From Leisingera aquimarina DSM 24565 (GTDB taxonomy: Bacteria; Pseudomonadota; Alphaproteobacteria; Rhodobacterales; Rhodobacteraceae), in NCBI RefSeq assembly GCF_000473165.1, contig NZ_AXBE01000014.1, positions 62,001-126,000 on the forward strand: DNA of 64,000 nt, given 5' to 3'. Below, piece by piece: positions 43,969 to 52,070 of the stretch (position 1 is the stretch's first letter; each line of letters starts with the position of its first letter). The position numbers and the translations under genes are program-made. A model generated the notes under the pieces. It was not told the DNA's origin. It did not search any database and saw nothing but the letters and a program-made list of their open reading frames with translations.

Positions 43969-44830
43969 CCCAATTACTGACCGCCTTTACTTCCTCCCGC
44001 TGCGTGGCGCGGTCGTTGATCACCATATAGTGTGAGCGGCGTTTTGGCAGCTTATAGGCAGTGGGCGCGGTCACCAGCCCCTGCTCGATATACTGCCGGG
44101 CAAAGCTTTCCAGCACCATCGTCACCCCGTGGCCGGCCGCCACCGTCTGCAGCGCCAGCAGTGAGGAATCGGCCTTGAGCCAGTCGGTGGTGACCTGCAG
44201 CGTCAGCCCGTGCAGGTCGGCCAGCCGGCCCCAGTCGGTTTCCGAGCCGATGATCTGCACCACATCGGCGCGGGCGAGATCCTCGATCGACGGGTTGCCG
44301 CCAATCGCAGCGGCATAGGCCGGGCCGCAGACGGGAATGGCGTTTTCGTGGCCCAGGTGCAGAATCTGCGCCTCCTGCCAGTCGCCGGAGCCATAGCGGA
44401 TGTCGATGTCCAGCGCCTCTTCGTCAAAGCGGCTGGACCAGACCGTGGTGGAAAGCTGCACAAAGATATCCGGGTGTTCGGCCTGGAACCTGGCCAATTG
44501 CGGCGCAATCACCAGTGCGGCGCAGGAGATCGTCGCGCGCAAGCGCACCACCCGCTTGCGTTTCTTGCTGAACAGCCCGGTGGTGGCGCGCTGCATGTCG
44601 TCAAAGGATTTGCGGATCGGCTGGGCATAGGCCTGACCGGTATCCGTGAGCGCGACGCCGCGGGGCAGGCGTTTGAAGAGCTGGGTGTTCAGGTGTTTTT
44701 CCAGCAGCCGGATCTGCTGGCTGATGGCGGCGGGGGTGAGGCCCAGCTCCTCGGCGGCAGCGGAGAAACTGCTGAGCCGCGCGGCGGCCTCGAAGGCTTT
44801 GAGCCAGGTGACATGGGGCAGGTCAGTCAT
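43940..44830 (-). CDS. LysR-family transcriptional regulator (GcvA-like) of the GMC operon
   Basis: This 296-aa regulator has LPHVTWLKAFEAAARLSSFSAAAEELGLTPAAISQQIRLLE as winged helix and a GcvA-type effector domain. The ATG 44830 is chosen because the LysR fold starts there; 14 further in-frame codons precede it without similarity. It is divergent from the GMC oxidoreductase with 102 bases between, which makes that operon its probable target. It shares 29 bases with the end of the opposing LysR gene, a tail-to-tail overlap. Confidence 0.9.
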   Translation of the reverse strand: MTDLPHVTWLKAFEAAARLSSFSAAAEELGLTPAAISQQIRLLEKHLNTQLFKRLPRGVALTDTGQAYAQPIRKSFDDMQRATTGLFSKKRKRVVRLRATISCAALVIAPQLARFQAEHPDIFVQLSTTVWSSRFDEEALDIDIRYGSGDWQEAQILHLGHENAIPVCGPAYAAAIGGNPSIEDLARADVVQIIGSETDWGRLADLHGLTLQVTTDWLKADSSLLALQTVAAGHGVTMVLESFARQYIEQGLVTAPTAYKLPKRRSHYMVINDRATQREEVKAVSNWVTSLYQSLT

Positions 44831-44848
44831 GCATATCTTTAAGCACAG

Positions 44849-44866
44849 TTTGCCCTTAGGGGTAAA
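44849..44866. promoter_or_regulatory. Imperfect dyad, candidate LysR site
   Basis: TTTGCCC and GGGGTAAA form an imperfect dyad in the 102-base gap between the LysR gene and the GMC oxidoreductase gene, the position expected for autoregulation and activation. Confidence 0.35.
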
Positions 44867-44932
44867 ACCCATTGTTTGAATTAACTATGCGCTGGTGTGC
44901 AAGCTGGGGAGATCAAGGGACTCGGGCTTGCC

Positions 44933-46591
44933 ATGGCACAAACATATGACTTCATTATCGTTGGGGCCGGTTCGGCGGGCTGTGTGCTGGCAGACAAGCT
45001 GACGGCAAATGGCCGCTACAAGGTGCTGCTGATCGAGGCGGGCGGCACAGACCGGCGGTTTTGGGTTAAGATACCAGTGGGTTACGGGTTCACCTTCTCG
45101 GATCCCGAGGTGAACTGGCGCTATTCGGCGGCGCCGGATCCGGGGCTGAACGGGCGCGAGGCCTATTGGCCGCGGGGCAAGGTTCTGGGTGGTTCGAGCT
45201 CGATCAACGCGATGGCCTATGTGCGCGGCCTGCCGCATGATTTTGATGATTGGGAGGCGGCGGGCGCCACCGGCTGGGGCTGGGAAAATGTCCGCCGCAG
45301 CTATCAGGCGCTGGAAACCAACGACGAATGGCACGAGGGCCGCTGCCGGCTGAGGGGCAGCGGGCCGGTGCGGGTCACAGACCTCAGCGCGCGGATGCAC
45401 CCCTTTGCCCGGAACTTTCTGGCCGGTGCGCAAGAGATGGGCTGGCCGTTTCTGCAGGATATGAACGCGCGCGCTGAAGCCGGAGCCAATACGCTGCCGG
45501 GCGAGGGCATGGGGTATGTGCGCAGCACGGTGAAGGATGGGCGGCGCTGGTCCTCGGCGGATGCGTTTTTGCGGCCTGCTTTGAGGCGCGGCAATCTGAC
45601 GGTGGTCAGCGGAGCGCTGGTGGAGAAGGTGCTGACATCCGGCGGGCGCGCGACCGGGGTTGCCTACCGGGTGAAAGGGCAGCCGGAAGTGGCGCAGGCG
45701 GGGCGGGAAGTCATCCTGAGTGCGGGTGCGGTGAATTCTCCGCAACTGCTGCAGCTGTCGGGGATCGGGCCGGCGGCGCTGTTGCAGCGGCACGGGATCG
45801 CGGTGAAACATGATCTGCCGCAGGTGGGGCAGGGGCTGCAGGACCATCTGGCGGTGTCGCATTTCTTTTGGGCCAATACGGCAACTTTGAACGACCGGCT
45901 GGGCAGTTTTGCCGGGCAGATGAAAGCGGGTTTACAGTATGTGATGACCCACAAGGGACCCTTAAGCGTGCCGGTGAACCAGTGCAGCGGCTTTGTCCGC
46001 ACCAAGGGTGCGGCGCTGCCGGATGTGCAGGTCTACTGCAACCCGGCGTCTTACTCGACACGCGCCAACGGCAAGCCGCAGATCGACAAGGGCAATGGGT
46101 TCCTGCTGTGCGTGCAGCCAAGCCGGCCGACCAGCCGGGGGCAGATCACGATCCAATCCGCCGACCCGGCGCAGGCGCCGCGGATCGAGCCGAACTCGCT
46201 GTCAACGGACGAGGACAAGGCGACCGCGGTGCGTGCCAGTCATCTGCTGCAAGCTCTGGTGCAAGCCCCGGCCATCCAGGCGGTGACGCGGGAGCGGCGG
46301 GTGCCGGATATTCTGGAGATGGATGACGCGGCGTTGCTTGAGAATTTCCGGGAACGCTCCGGCAGCGTGTTCCATGCGACCTGCACCTGCCGGATGGGCA
46401 GGGATGCCGCCGGCTCAGTGCTGGATGCGCGGCTGCGGGTGCATGGGGTGGCGGGGCTGCGGGTGATTGATGCCTCATCGTTTCCGAATGTGACCTCGGG
46501 AAACACCAATGCGCCGACCATGATGCTGGCGGCGCGCGGCGCTGAGCTGGTGCTGGAAGACAATAAAAAAAGCCCCTTGGCGGCTGAATGA
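44933..46591 (+). CDS. GMC-family oxidoreductase (choline-dehydrogenase-like), 552 aa
   Basis: This FAD-dependent alcohol dehydrogenase or oxidase begins with the Rossmann motif IIVGAGSAGCVLADKL. It has the GMC signatures GKVLGGSSSINAMAYVRG and GAVNSPQLLQLSGIGP. The active-site His is in VFHATCTCRMG, with Asn in NVTSGNTNAPTMM. The ATG 44933 is used; a GTG 12 codons upstream is the alternative. It is coupled by a four-base overlap to an enolase-superfamily enzyme, so it probably oxidises a polyol or sugar-type alcohol that the partner then dehydrates or isomerises. A betA role is unlikely because no betB is adjacent. Confidence 0.92.
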   Translation: MAQTYDFIIVGAGSAGCVLADKLTANGRYKVLLIEAGGTDRRFWVKIPVGYGFTFSDPEVNWRYSAAPDPGLNGREAYWPRGKVLGGSSSINAMAYVRGLPHDFDDWEAAGATGWGWENVRRSYQALETNDEWHEGRCRLRGSGPVRVTDLSARMHPFARNFLAGAQEMGWPFLQDMNARAEAGANTLPGEGMGYVRSTVKDGRRWSSADAFLRPALRRGNLTVVSGALVEKVLTSGGRATGVAYRVKGQPEVAQAGREVILSAGAVNSPQLLQLSGIGPAALLQRHGIAVKHDLPQVGQGLQDHLAVSHFFWANTATLNDRLGSFAGQMKAGLQYVMTHKGPLSVPVNQCSGFVRTKGAALPDVQVYCNPASYSTRANGKPQIDKGNGFLLCVQPSRPTSRGQITIQSADPAQAPRIEPNSLSTDEDKATAVRASHLLQALVQAPAIQAVTRERRVPDILEMDDAALLENFRERSGSVFHATCTCRMGRDAAGSVLDARLRVHGVAGLRVIDASSFPNVTSGNTNAPTMMLAARGAELVLEDNKKSPLAAE

Positions 46592-47814
46592 CAGGGAAAT
46601 CCGTGATGAAACTCGACAAGATCGAAACCTTTGTGTTCGGCAATCCGCCGCCGCGCCATGGCGGGCGCTATTTCATCTTTGTGCGCCTGACCACGGCTTG
46701 TGGCATCACCGGGGTTGGGGAGATTTATAACGCCACCTTTGGACCAGACCTGTGCTGTGCGATGGCCAAGGAGATGTTTGCCCGCCAGTTCGCAGGCTGC
46801 GATCCGCATCATATCGAGAAGCTGTGGCGCAAATCCTATGGCGCTGGCTACACGCTTCGGCCCGATGTGACGGTGATGGGCGTGCTCAGCGGTCTGGAGA
46901 TGGCCTGTTGGGATATCATCGGCAAGGCGGCGGGCAAACCGGTCTATGAGCTGATGGGCGGCCAGGTGCATGAGCGGCTGCGCAGCTATACCTATCTCTA
47001 CCCGCCGGAAGGGGATGTGTATCCGGATCCGGAGGCGCCGAATGTCTATAACGATCCGGATATCGCCGCCGAGGTTGCTTTGCAGCGGGTGAACCAGGGT
47101 TTCACCGCGGTGAAATTCGATCCTGCCGGGCCTTATACGATCTATGACGGGCATCAGCCGCGGATGGAGGATCTGGAGCGCAGCGAGATGTTCGTCAAAC
47201 GCATCCGCGAGACGGTCGGCACCCGTGCGGACCTGTTGTTCGGCACCCACGGGCAGTTCACCGTCTCTGGTGCCAAGCGGATGGCGCGGCGGCTGGAACC
47301 CTATGAACCCTTGTGGTTCGAGGAGCCGGTCCCGCCGGAAAACCCCGCCGATATGGCCGAAGTGGCGCGGTTTACCTCGGTGCCGGTTTCGACCGGTGAA
47401 CGGCTGTGCACCAAGCATGAATTCGCGCGGGTGCTGGAGGCTGGTGCGGCCTCGATCCTGCAGATGGACCTGGGGCGCGTTGGCGGTCTGCTGGAGGCCA
47501 AGAAAATCGCCAGCATGGCCGAAACACGGCAGGCGCAGATCGCACCGCATCTGTATTGCGGGCCAGTGGTGGCGGCAGCAAACATCCAGATCGCAACCTG
47601 CAGCCCCAACTTCCTGATTCTGGAGTCGATCGGCACCTTTGAGGGACCTTACATGTCCTGCCTTAAATCCTCGATCACCTGGGAAGAGGGCTATGTGATC
47701 CCGTCGGCCGAGCCAGGGCTGGGCGTTGAACTGGATGACGCGGCGATTGCCGCCAGCCCCTGCACCGGCAGCGAGCTGCATCTGGAGCTGGCGCAGGAGC
47801 CGGTGGTTCAGTAG
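46588..47814 (+). CDS. Enolase-superfamily (mandelate racemase/sugar-acid dehydratase-like) enzyme, 408 aa
   Basis: This is a MR/MLE protein with the sugar-acid dehydratase layout. Lys176 is in AVKFDP, the strand-3 motif is LLFGTHGQF with His221, the EEP metal motif is at Glu245/Glu246, the GER motif has Glu271, and a C-terminal His321 is in APHLYCGP. In galactonate- and gluconate-type dehydratases the strand-3 motif is D-x-H-G; here the residue two before His is Gly219, so one metal ligand looks replaced. The ATG 46588 overlaps the GMC stop; an internal ATG at 46606 is possible. It belongs with the GMC enzyme in one operon. Confidence 0.86.
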   Translation: MTGKSVMKLDKIETFVFGNPPPRHGGRYFIFVRLTTACGITGVGEIYNATFGPDLCCAMAKEMFARQFAGCDPHHIEKLWRKSYGAGYTLRPDVTVMGVLSGLEMACWDIIGKAAGKPVYELMGGQVHERLRSYTYLYPPEGDVYPDPEAPNVYNDPDIAAEVALQRVNQGFTAVKFDPAGPYTIYDGHQPRMEDLERSEMFVKRIRETVGTRADLLFGTHGQFTVSGAKRMARRLEPYEPLWFEEPVPPENPADMAEVARFTSVPVSTGERLCTKHEFARVLEAGAASILQMDLGRVGGLLEAKKIASMAETRQAQIAPHLYCGPVVAAANIQIATCSPNFLILESIGTFEGPYMSCLKSSITWEEGYVIPSAEPGLGVELDDAAIAASPCTGSELHLELAQEPVVQ

Positions 47815-48049
47815 CGGCTGCAAGCGCCTCCGCTACGCCGGGGGCGCCGTTGACTTGCGGGGACCAGGGACGACGGCTATCCGGCGGCGGCCGGGACCGG
47901 CCGGATGGTCCTGCGCCAGCCGGGCAGCGGCGGCGTTGCCGCACCCAATGGCGGGCGAGGCATAACCCGAGCTTTGTACGGCCGGTGGTTTCCACGCGTG
48001 CGGCCGCATTTGGCACCCGCCGCAAGCTCTTGCGGCGGGAGTATCCGCC

Positions 48050-49021
48050 TCACCGCTGGCCGGAGGGACCAGCGGCGTAGAGGCAGAGCAGGTCATTGGC
48101 GATGGTGGCCGCAGCGATGGCGGTGATCTCAGAGATGTCATAGGCCGGGGCGACCTCGACCACATCCATGCCGGCCACGTCTATGCCTGCCAGCCCGCGG
48201 ATGATCTCCTGCGCCTGATATGGCGTGAGCCCGCCAATCACCGGCGTGCCGGTTCCGGGGGCCAAGGCAGGCTCAAGCGCGTCGATGTCGAAGGTCACAT
48301 AGGTCTTGTGATCTCCGACGATGGAGCGGATTTTCCCGGCCACCGCCTCGGGGCCTGTTTTCTGCACCTCGATGGCATCGATGATATTCATGCCCATCGG
48401 ATCGGGATTGTGGGTGCGGATACCGACCTGGACCGAGCGGGCGGGATCCACCAGCCCTTCGCGGATGGCGTGCCACAGCATGGTGCCGTGATCGATGCGG
48501 CCTTCCTCGTCCGCCCAGGTGTCGGAATGGGCGTCGAACTGGATCAGGCTGAGGGGCCCGTGTTTCTCCGCATGCGCCTTCAGCAGCGGATAGGTGATAA
48601 AGTGGTCGCCGCCGATGGACAGCAGCGCGGTATCGGTGGCCAGCACATCGCGGGCGGCCTGGGCGATCTGGCCCGGCACCTTGTGCGGATAGCCATAGTC
48701 GAATTCGCAGTCGCCATAGTCGACAACCCGCAGCGCCTCGTAAGGATCCGCCTCCCAGGGCCAGGGTTTCGACCAGGCGATATGGCTGGAGCCGGAGCGC
48801 ACGGCGCGGGGCCCCAGCCGGGTGCCGGAGCGGCTGGAGACCGAGAGGTCAAAGGGCACGCCCATCACTGCCACATCCGCGCCGCTCAGGTCGCGGGTAT
48901 AGCGGCGGCGCATGAAGCTGAGCGCGCCGGCATAGCTGGCCTCGGCAATCACGCCGCGGTCATCGCTGCGGGTAAAGGCCAAGTCGCCCTGTACGGGGTT
49001 CACGCTGGAGGTTTCGGTCAT
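48050..49021 (-). CDS. Agmatinase/ureohydrolase family protein, 323 aa
   Basis: This di-manganese ureohydrolase has the arginase/agmatinase metal motifs intact: GGDHFITYP (His140), QFDAHSDTW (Asp163, His165, Asp167) and TFDIDALEPALAPGTGTP (Asp245, Asp247). The start is the ATG 49021; a longer frame upstream lacks similarity. It is a single gene, divergent from a LuxR-type regulator with 98 bases between. Substrates in the family include agmatine, guanidinobutyrate and guanidinopropionate; residues that separate them cannot be judged by eye. Confidence 0.92.
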   Translation of the reverse strand: MTETSSVNPVQGDLAFTRSDDRGVIAEASYAGALSFMRRRYTRDLSGADVAVMGVPFDLSVSSRSGTRLGPRAVRSGSSHIAWSKPWPWEADPYEALRVVDYGDCEFDYGYPHKVPGQIAQAARDVLATDTALLSIGGDHFITYPLLKAHAEKHGPLSLIQFDAHSDTWADEEGRIDHGTMLWHAIREGLVDPARSVQVGIRTHNPDPMGMNIIDAIEVQKTGPEAVAGKIRSIVGDHKTYVTFDIDALEPALAPGTGTPVIGGLTPYQAQEIIRGLAGIDVAGMDVVEVAPAYDISEITAIAAATIANDLLCLYAAGPSGQR

Positions 49022-49119
49022 CTGGGGCTCCGTTGGATTGAAATTCCGGTCGGCCCCAGTTTGAAATCCGCACTTATGCCAGTAAACTTGGCGAAGAGCA
49101 TATATCGTTAGGTATAGAT

Positions 49120-49920
49120 TTGAACGCTGAGCCCCCCCATCCTCCGTTAGCCGCCGGCTGGGTGACCGCCCTGGCTGCTTTGGCAGAAACACTTGGCACC
49201 GACCGCTTTCCCGGTGCGCTGCGGCAAATCCTGTCGCAGTGCTGCAGCTTTGATTCGATGATCATCTCACGCTACGAAGGCGCACTGCCGCCTGTGTCGC
49301 TGTATCAGGATCTGGATGAGCTGCAGGCGGCGATCACAGTGGAGTTCTATGCCAGCGGCCCCTATCTGCTGGACCCGCTGTATCAGGCCTGCCGCAACGG
49401 CTGTACTCCGGGGGCCTACCGGCTGATGGATCTGGCACCAGAGGCGTTCTACCGGTCGGAATATTACCGCGCCTTCTACCGCAAGATCAGTATCAGCGAC
49501 GAAATCGGCGTGCTGGTACAGGACGGGGCAGAGCGCTGGGTCATCGTCTCGCTGGCCCGTTTTGCCCGCCGGCAGCGGTTTGAGGCGGCGGATACCGCGC
49601 GGCTGAATGCGGTGTTCCAGGTGATCTCCGCCGCGGTCCGGCGGCAATGGGGGCTGGCAGAGACGGCAGCAGAAGGTTTCCAGAAGCCGGATTGGGAGGA
49701 CCGGATGCAGACCTTTGGCACCGGCGTCCTCAGCCCGCGGGAACGGGAGGTGGTGCAACTGGTTTTGCAGGGGCATTCGACGCCTTCGGCCGCCGCGTAC
49801 CTTGGGATTGCTGAAGGCACCGTCAAAGTCCACCGGCATCACGCCTATTCCAAACTGGGAATTGCGTCGCAGGCTGAGCTGTTCTCTATGGCCACCCGGC
49901 ATCTGGCTGGGGCAGGTTAG
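49120..49920 (+). CDS. LuxR-type HTH transcriptional regulator
   Basis: This 266-aa protein has a C-terminal LuxR/GerE helix-turn-helix (VLSPREREVVQLVLQGHSTPSAAAYLGIAEGTVKVHRHHAYSKLGI). Its N-terminal ~170-residue sensor domain resembles those of Roseobacter LuxR solos more than a standard acyl-homoserine-lactone domain. No luxI is near. The start is TTG at 49120, poorly supported; a GTG 14 codons further in is an alternative. It is divergent from the agmatinase-family gene and probably regulates it. Confidence 0.85.
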   Translation: MNAEPPHPPLAAGWVTALAALAETLGTDRFPGALRQILSQCCSFDSMIISRYEGALPPVSLYQDLDELQAAITVEFYASGPYLLDPLYQACRNGCTPGAYRLMDLAPEAFYRSEYYRAFYRKISISDEIGVLVQDGAERWVIVSLARFARRQRFEAADTARLNAVFQVISAAVRRQWGLAETAAEGFQKPDWEDRMQTFGTGVLSPREREVVQLVLQGHSTPSAAAYLGIAEGTVKVHRHHAYSKLGIASQAELFSMATRHLAGAG

Positions 49921-50281
49921 CTTCAGGCGCAGGCCGATGGCCTTCTGCAGCTTTGCCGGAACTGACTGCTGCGTGCCAATGATGGCAGCAGTATCCGGGG
50001 ATGGGCAACGGAACAATCCAATCTCAATTCAGATTTATCCGCATGGGAAACGGTCAATTCAACGAGTTATTTCTTTCATATACACAAGATACTCTGACTA
50101 TATATGATAATACGGTCATTATCCCTGCTTTTTGTTGATTATTTCCACACCATCGCGAAAACTGCTATCAAGCCGGGAATCGAAACGCGCAGCTGAGCGA
50201 GCGGCTGGAAGTCTAACAGAACGAAGTCGTTGCCGGCTCTCTGGAACCGAAATTCCGCCGGCTGAACCGGGACTGAAGATC
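49921..50281. other. AT-rich intergenic region upstream of the phosphatase gene
   Basis: No gene is supported. The part from about 50041 to 50160 is only about 36% GC by hand count, which is striking here, and contains TATATATGATAAT-type promoter sequence and an inverted repeat. It probably carries the promoter of the downstream gene. Confidence 0.45.
50106..50123. promoter_or_regulatory. Inverted repeat in AT-rich promoter region
   Basis: Perfect arms GATAAT and ATTATC with a 6-base spacer lie about 160 bases before the phosphatase gene. It could be an operator; no neighbouring regulator is clearly linked to it. Confidence 0.3.
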
Positions 50282-51076
50282 ATGGGAGTGGAACCTGAAA
50301 CGATGCTGACGACACAGGATTACGCCGATCACGCCGTTCGGATTGCCGAAATCGCGGGGGATGCTGCCCGCGGCTATTTCCGCGGCCAGCTCGGGGTTGA
50401 ATTCAAGGCGGATGAAAGCCCTGTTACCCAGGCCGACAAAGGGATCGAGGACAAGGTGCGCGCCTACTTGAAGCAGCATTTCCCCGGCCACGGCATCTTT
50501 GGCGAGGAACATGGGTTTGACGGTGCGGACCGCAACGATGTCTGGATCATAGATCCGATCGACGGCACCCGGTCGTTTCTGTCGGGACATCCGCTGTTCG
50601 GCTTTCTGCTGGGGTATTTGAAGGGCGGCGTCCCTCTGGCCGGGGTGATCGGTATGCCTGCCCTGGGGGAGACCTTTCTGGGCGTGCGCGGGGCAGGCGC
50701 CACGCTGAACGGCGCCCCGATCCGCGTGTCGGACCAGACCCGGCTGGATCAGTCGATCCTGTTCGTCAACGAGGGCGACAAGATCCACCGCGACTATCCG
50801 CAATTGTTCGAGCGGCTGATGCAGGCCGGCCAGACCCGCCGCTTTGCCTATGATTGTTATCCGCACGCGCTGCTGGCGGCAGGCCATGCGGATGCGGTCA
50901 TCGACTATGACCTGCAGCCCTATGATTATCTGCCAGTGTCCGCGGTCATCGAAGCCGCAGGCGGGGTGATCACCGATTGGGACGGTCAGCCGCTGGGGTT
51001 GAAGTCCGACGGCCGGGTGATTTCGGCCGCAACGCCGGAACTGCACGGTGAAATGCTGGCGCTCATCAAGGGGTAA
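50282..51076 (+). CDS. Inositol-monophosphatase family enzyme (HisN-like)
   Basis: This Mg2+-dependent phosphatase of the IMPase fold has GIFGEEHG (metal Glu pair), WIIDPIDGTRSFLSGHPLFG (metal Asp and nucleophile loop) and the late YDYLPVSAVIEAAGG. The typical W-D of the third metal site is replaced by QPYDY, as in histidinol-phosphatase-type members. Two ATGs compete: 50282 (264 aa) and 50303 (257 aa); neither has a strong ribosome-binding site. It is a stand-alone gene. Histidinol-phosphate, inositol-phosphate or fructose bisphosphate are possible substrates. Confidence 0.87.
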   Translation: MGVEPETMLTTQDYADHAVRIAEIAGDAARGYFRGQLGVEFKADESPVTQADKGIEDKVRAYLKQHFPGHGIFGEEHGFDGADRNDVWIIDPIDGTRSFLSGHPLFGFLLGYLKGGVPLAGVIGMPALGETFLGVRGAGATLNGAPIRVSDQTRLDQSILFVNEGDKIHRDYPQLFERLMQAGQTRRFAYDCYPHALLAAGHADAVIDYDLQPYDYLPVSAVIEAAGGVITDWDGQPLGLKSDGRVISAATPELHGEMLALIKG

Positions 51077-51139
51077 CCCGGTGGCGGCCTTGTGAGCGGG
51101 CCGCGTGCCTCTGCACCGGTCAAGCGGCCGAAGCGTTGC

Positions 51140-51943
51140 TTAGAACAGGACGCTGCCCGGTGTTTCCGGAAGATCCGTCTGAGCCGGAGCCTCCAGGTAG
51201 TTGCGCACGGTGGGATCGATCCGCGGGCTGCGGACCGGGTAAACACCGCAGGCGGCAATCGCCTCGCGCGCCGAGACCCGCTCATCCAGGCGCTTCCAGA
51301 TCGCCCGCGCCGAATAGGGGCGCGGAAACGGCCGCCAGGCCACACCCATGGTCATGCCGCGCAAGTATTTCAGTTGCTGGCGGTGGGCGGAAAACAGGAT
51401 GGTCTGCGCCACGCTGCCCTCGCGGGCGCGCTCATGCTCGGTGATGAACAGCCGGTTGCCGCGCAAGGTGACCATGCCTTCGTACCGCGAAATCTGCCGG
51501 ATGCTTTGCTCGGGGTCATGGGCGATCTCCAGGTTGCGGGACAGAATATACCCGTCCTGCTCAATAAACCGGGTCAGCGAGCAGAAGATCCCTTCGCCCC
51601 AGGACGGGGTGCGGAAATAGGCGTGGTAGAAACCCAGATAACGTTTGAGATTGCGCTGCTGGCCTCGGAACGGCGACAGGAACCGGTCTGCCGGGATGTG
51701 CTGCACCGGGCCTGCGGCCTCCTCCAGCCGGGCTTCGAATTCAGAGTTCGCGGTGAACAGCTGCGCCTCCGGGATCGAGAAATACCGGGCGATCCGGCGC
51801 AGGTTATGGGCGGCGGGCAGGCTGCTGCCATTGAGGTAGCGGTTGAATTGCTGGCGGTTGATGCCGATCTCGCGGCAGATCTGCGCGATGCTGCCATGCT
51901 CGGCGCAAAGCGAGCGCAGATTTTCTGAAAAACTCTCCGGCAA
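51140..51943 (-). CDS. XRE-family transcriptional regulator with C-terminal sensor domain
   Basis: This 267-aa protein has an N-terminal helix-turn-helix of the Cro/C1 type (SIAQICREIGINRQQFNRYLNGSSLP) and a ~190-residue C-terminal domain of unknown fold. I place the start at TTG 51943 because GAAGGA precedes it and relatives begin with the PESFSENLR helix. The longest open frame would begin at 52087, inside the opposing CocE gene, which is unlikely. It is divergent from a nine-gene peptide-use operon, with repeats in the gap, so it is the probable regulator of that operon. Confidence 0.82.
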   Translation of the reverse strand: MPESFSENLRSLCAEHGSIAQICREIGINRQQFNRYLNGSSLPAAHNLRRIARYFSIPEAQLFTANSEFEARLEEAAGPVQHIPADRFLSPFRGQQRNLKRYLGFYHAYFRTPSWGEGIFCSLTRFIEQDGYILSRNLEIAHDPEQSIRQISRYEGMVTLRGNRLFITEHERAREGSVAQTILFSAHRQQLKYLRGMTMGVAWRPFPRPYSARAIWKRLDERVSAREAIAACGVYPVRSPRIDPTVRNYLEAPAQTDLPETPGSVLF

Positions 51944-51957
51944 AGCCCAGTATCCTT

Positions 51958-51992
51958 CGCTAATTGACGCTAATTTGGCTCTCAAAGCGTCA
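51958..51992. promoter_or_regulatory. Repeat cluster between XRE regulator and hydrolase operon
   Basis: CGCTAATT occurs twice exactly 10 bases apart (51958 and 51968), and TGACGCT with AGCGTCA forms a perfect 7-bp inverted repeat (51965-51971 and 51986-51992). Repeats in helical register in a divergent promoter point to an operator for the XRE protein. Confidence 0.5.
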
Positions 51993-52070
51993 GTTCGCGC
52001 ATGTTTGCACAGTTTCGTATCTGAAGAAACCGGGTTTTCTAGAAGGACAGTAACCCAGTCAGAGACCGAA

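Noticed and set aside
46240-47823. A 527-codon minus-strand open frame across the GMC and enolase-family genes
   Set aside because: It spans two well-supported genes on the opposite strand and has no recognisable product.
47815-48049. Possible small gene between the enolase-family and agmatinase-family genes
   Set aside because: Only overlapping GC-rich frames without ribosome-binding sites are present; it reads as a convergent intergenic spacer.
50132-50281. N-terminal extension of the phosphatase from an upstream ATG
   Set aside because: The extension is Ser/Arg-rich without similarity to the IMPase fold and lies in the AT-rich promoter region.
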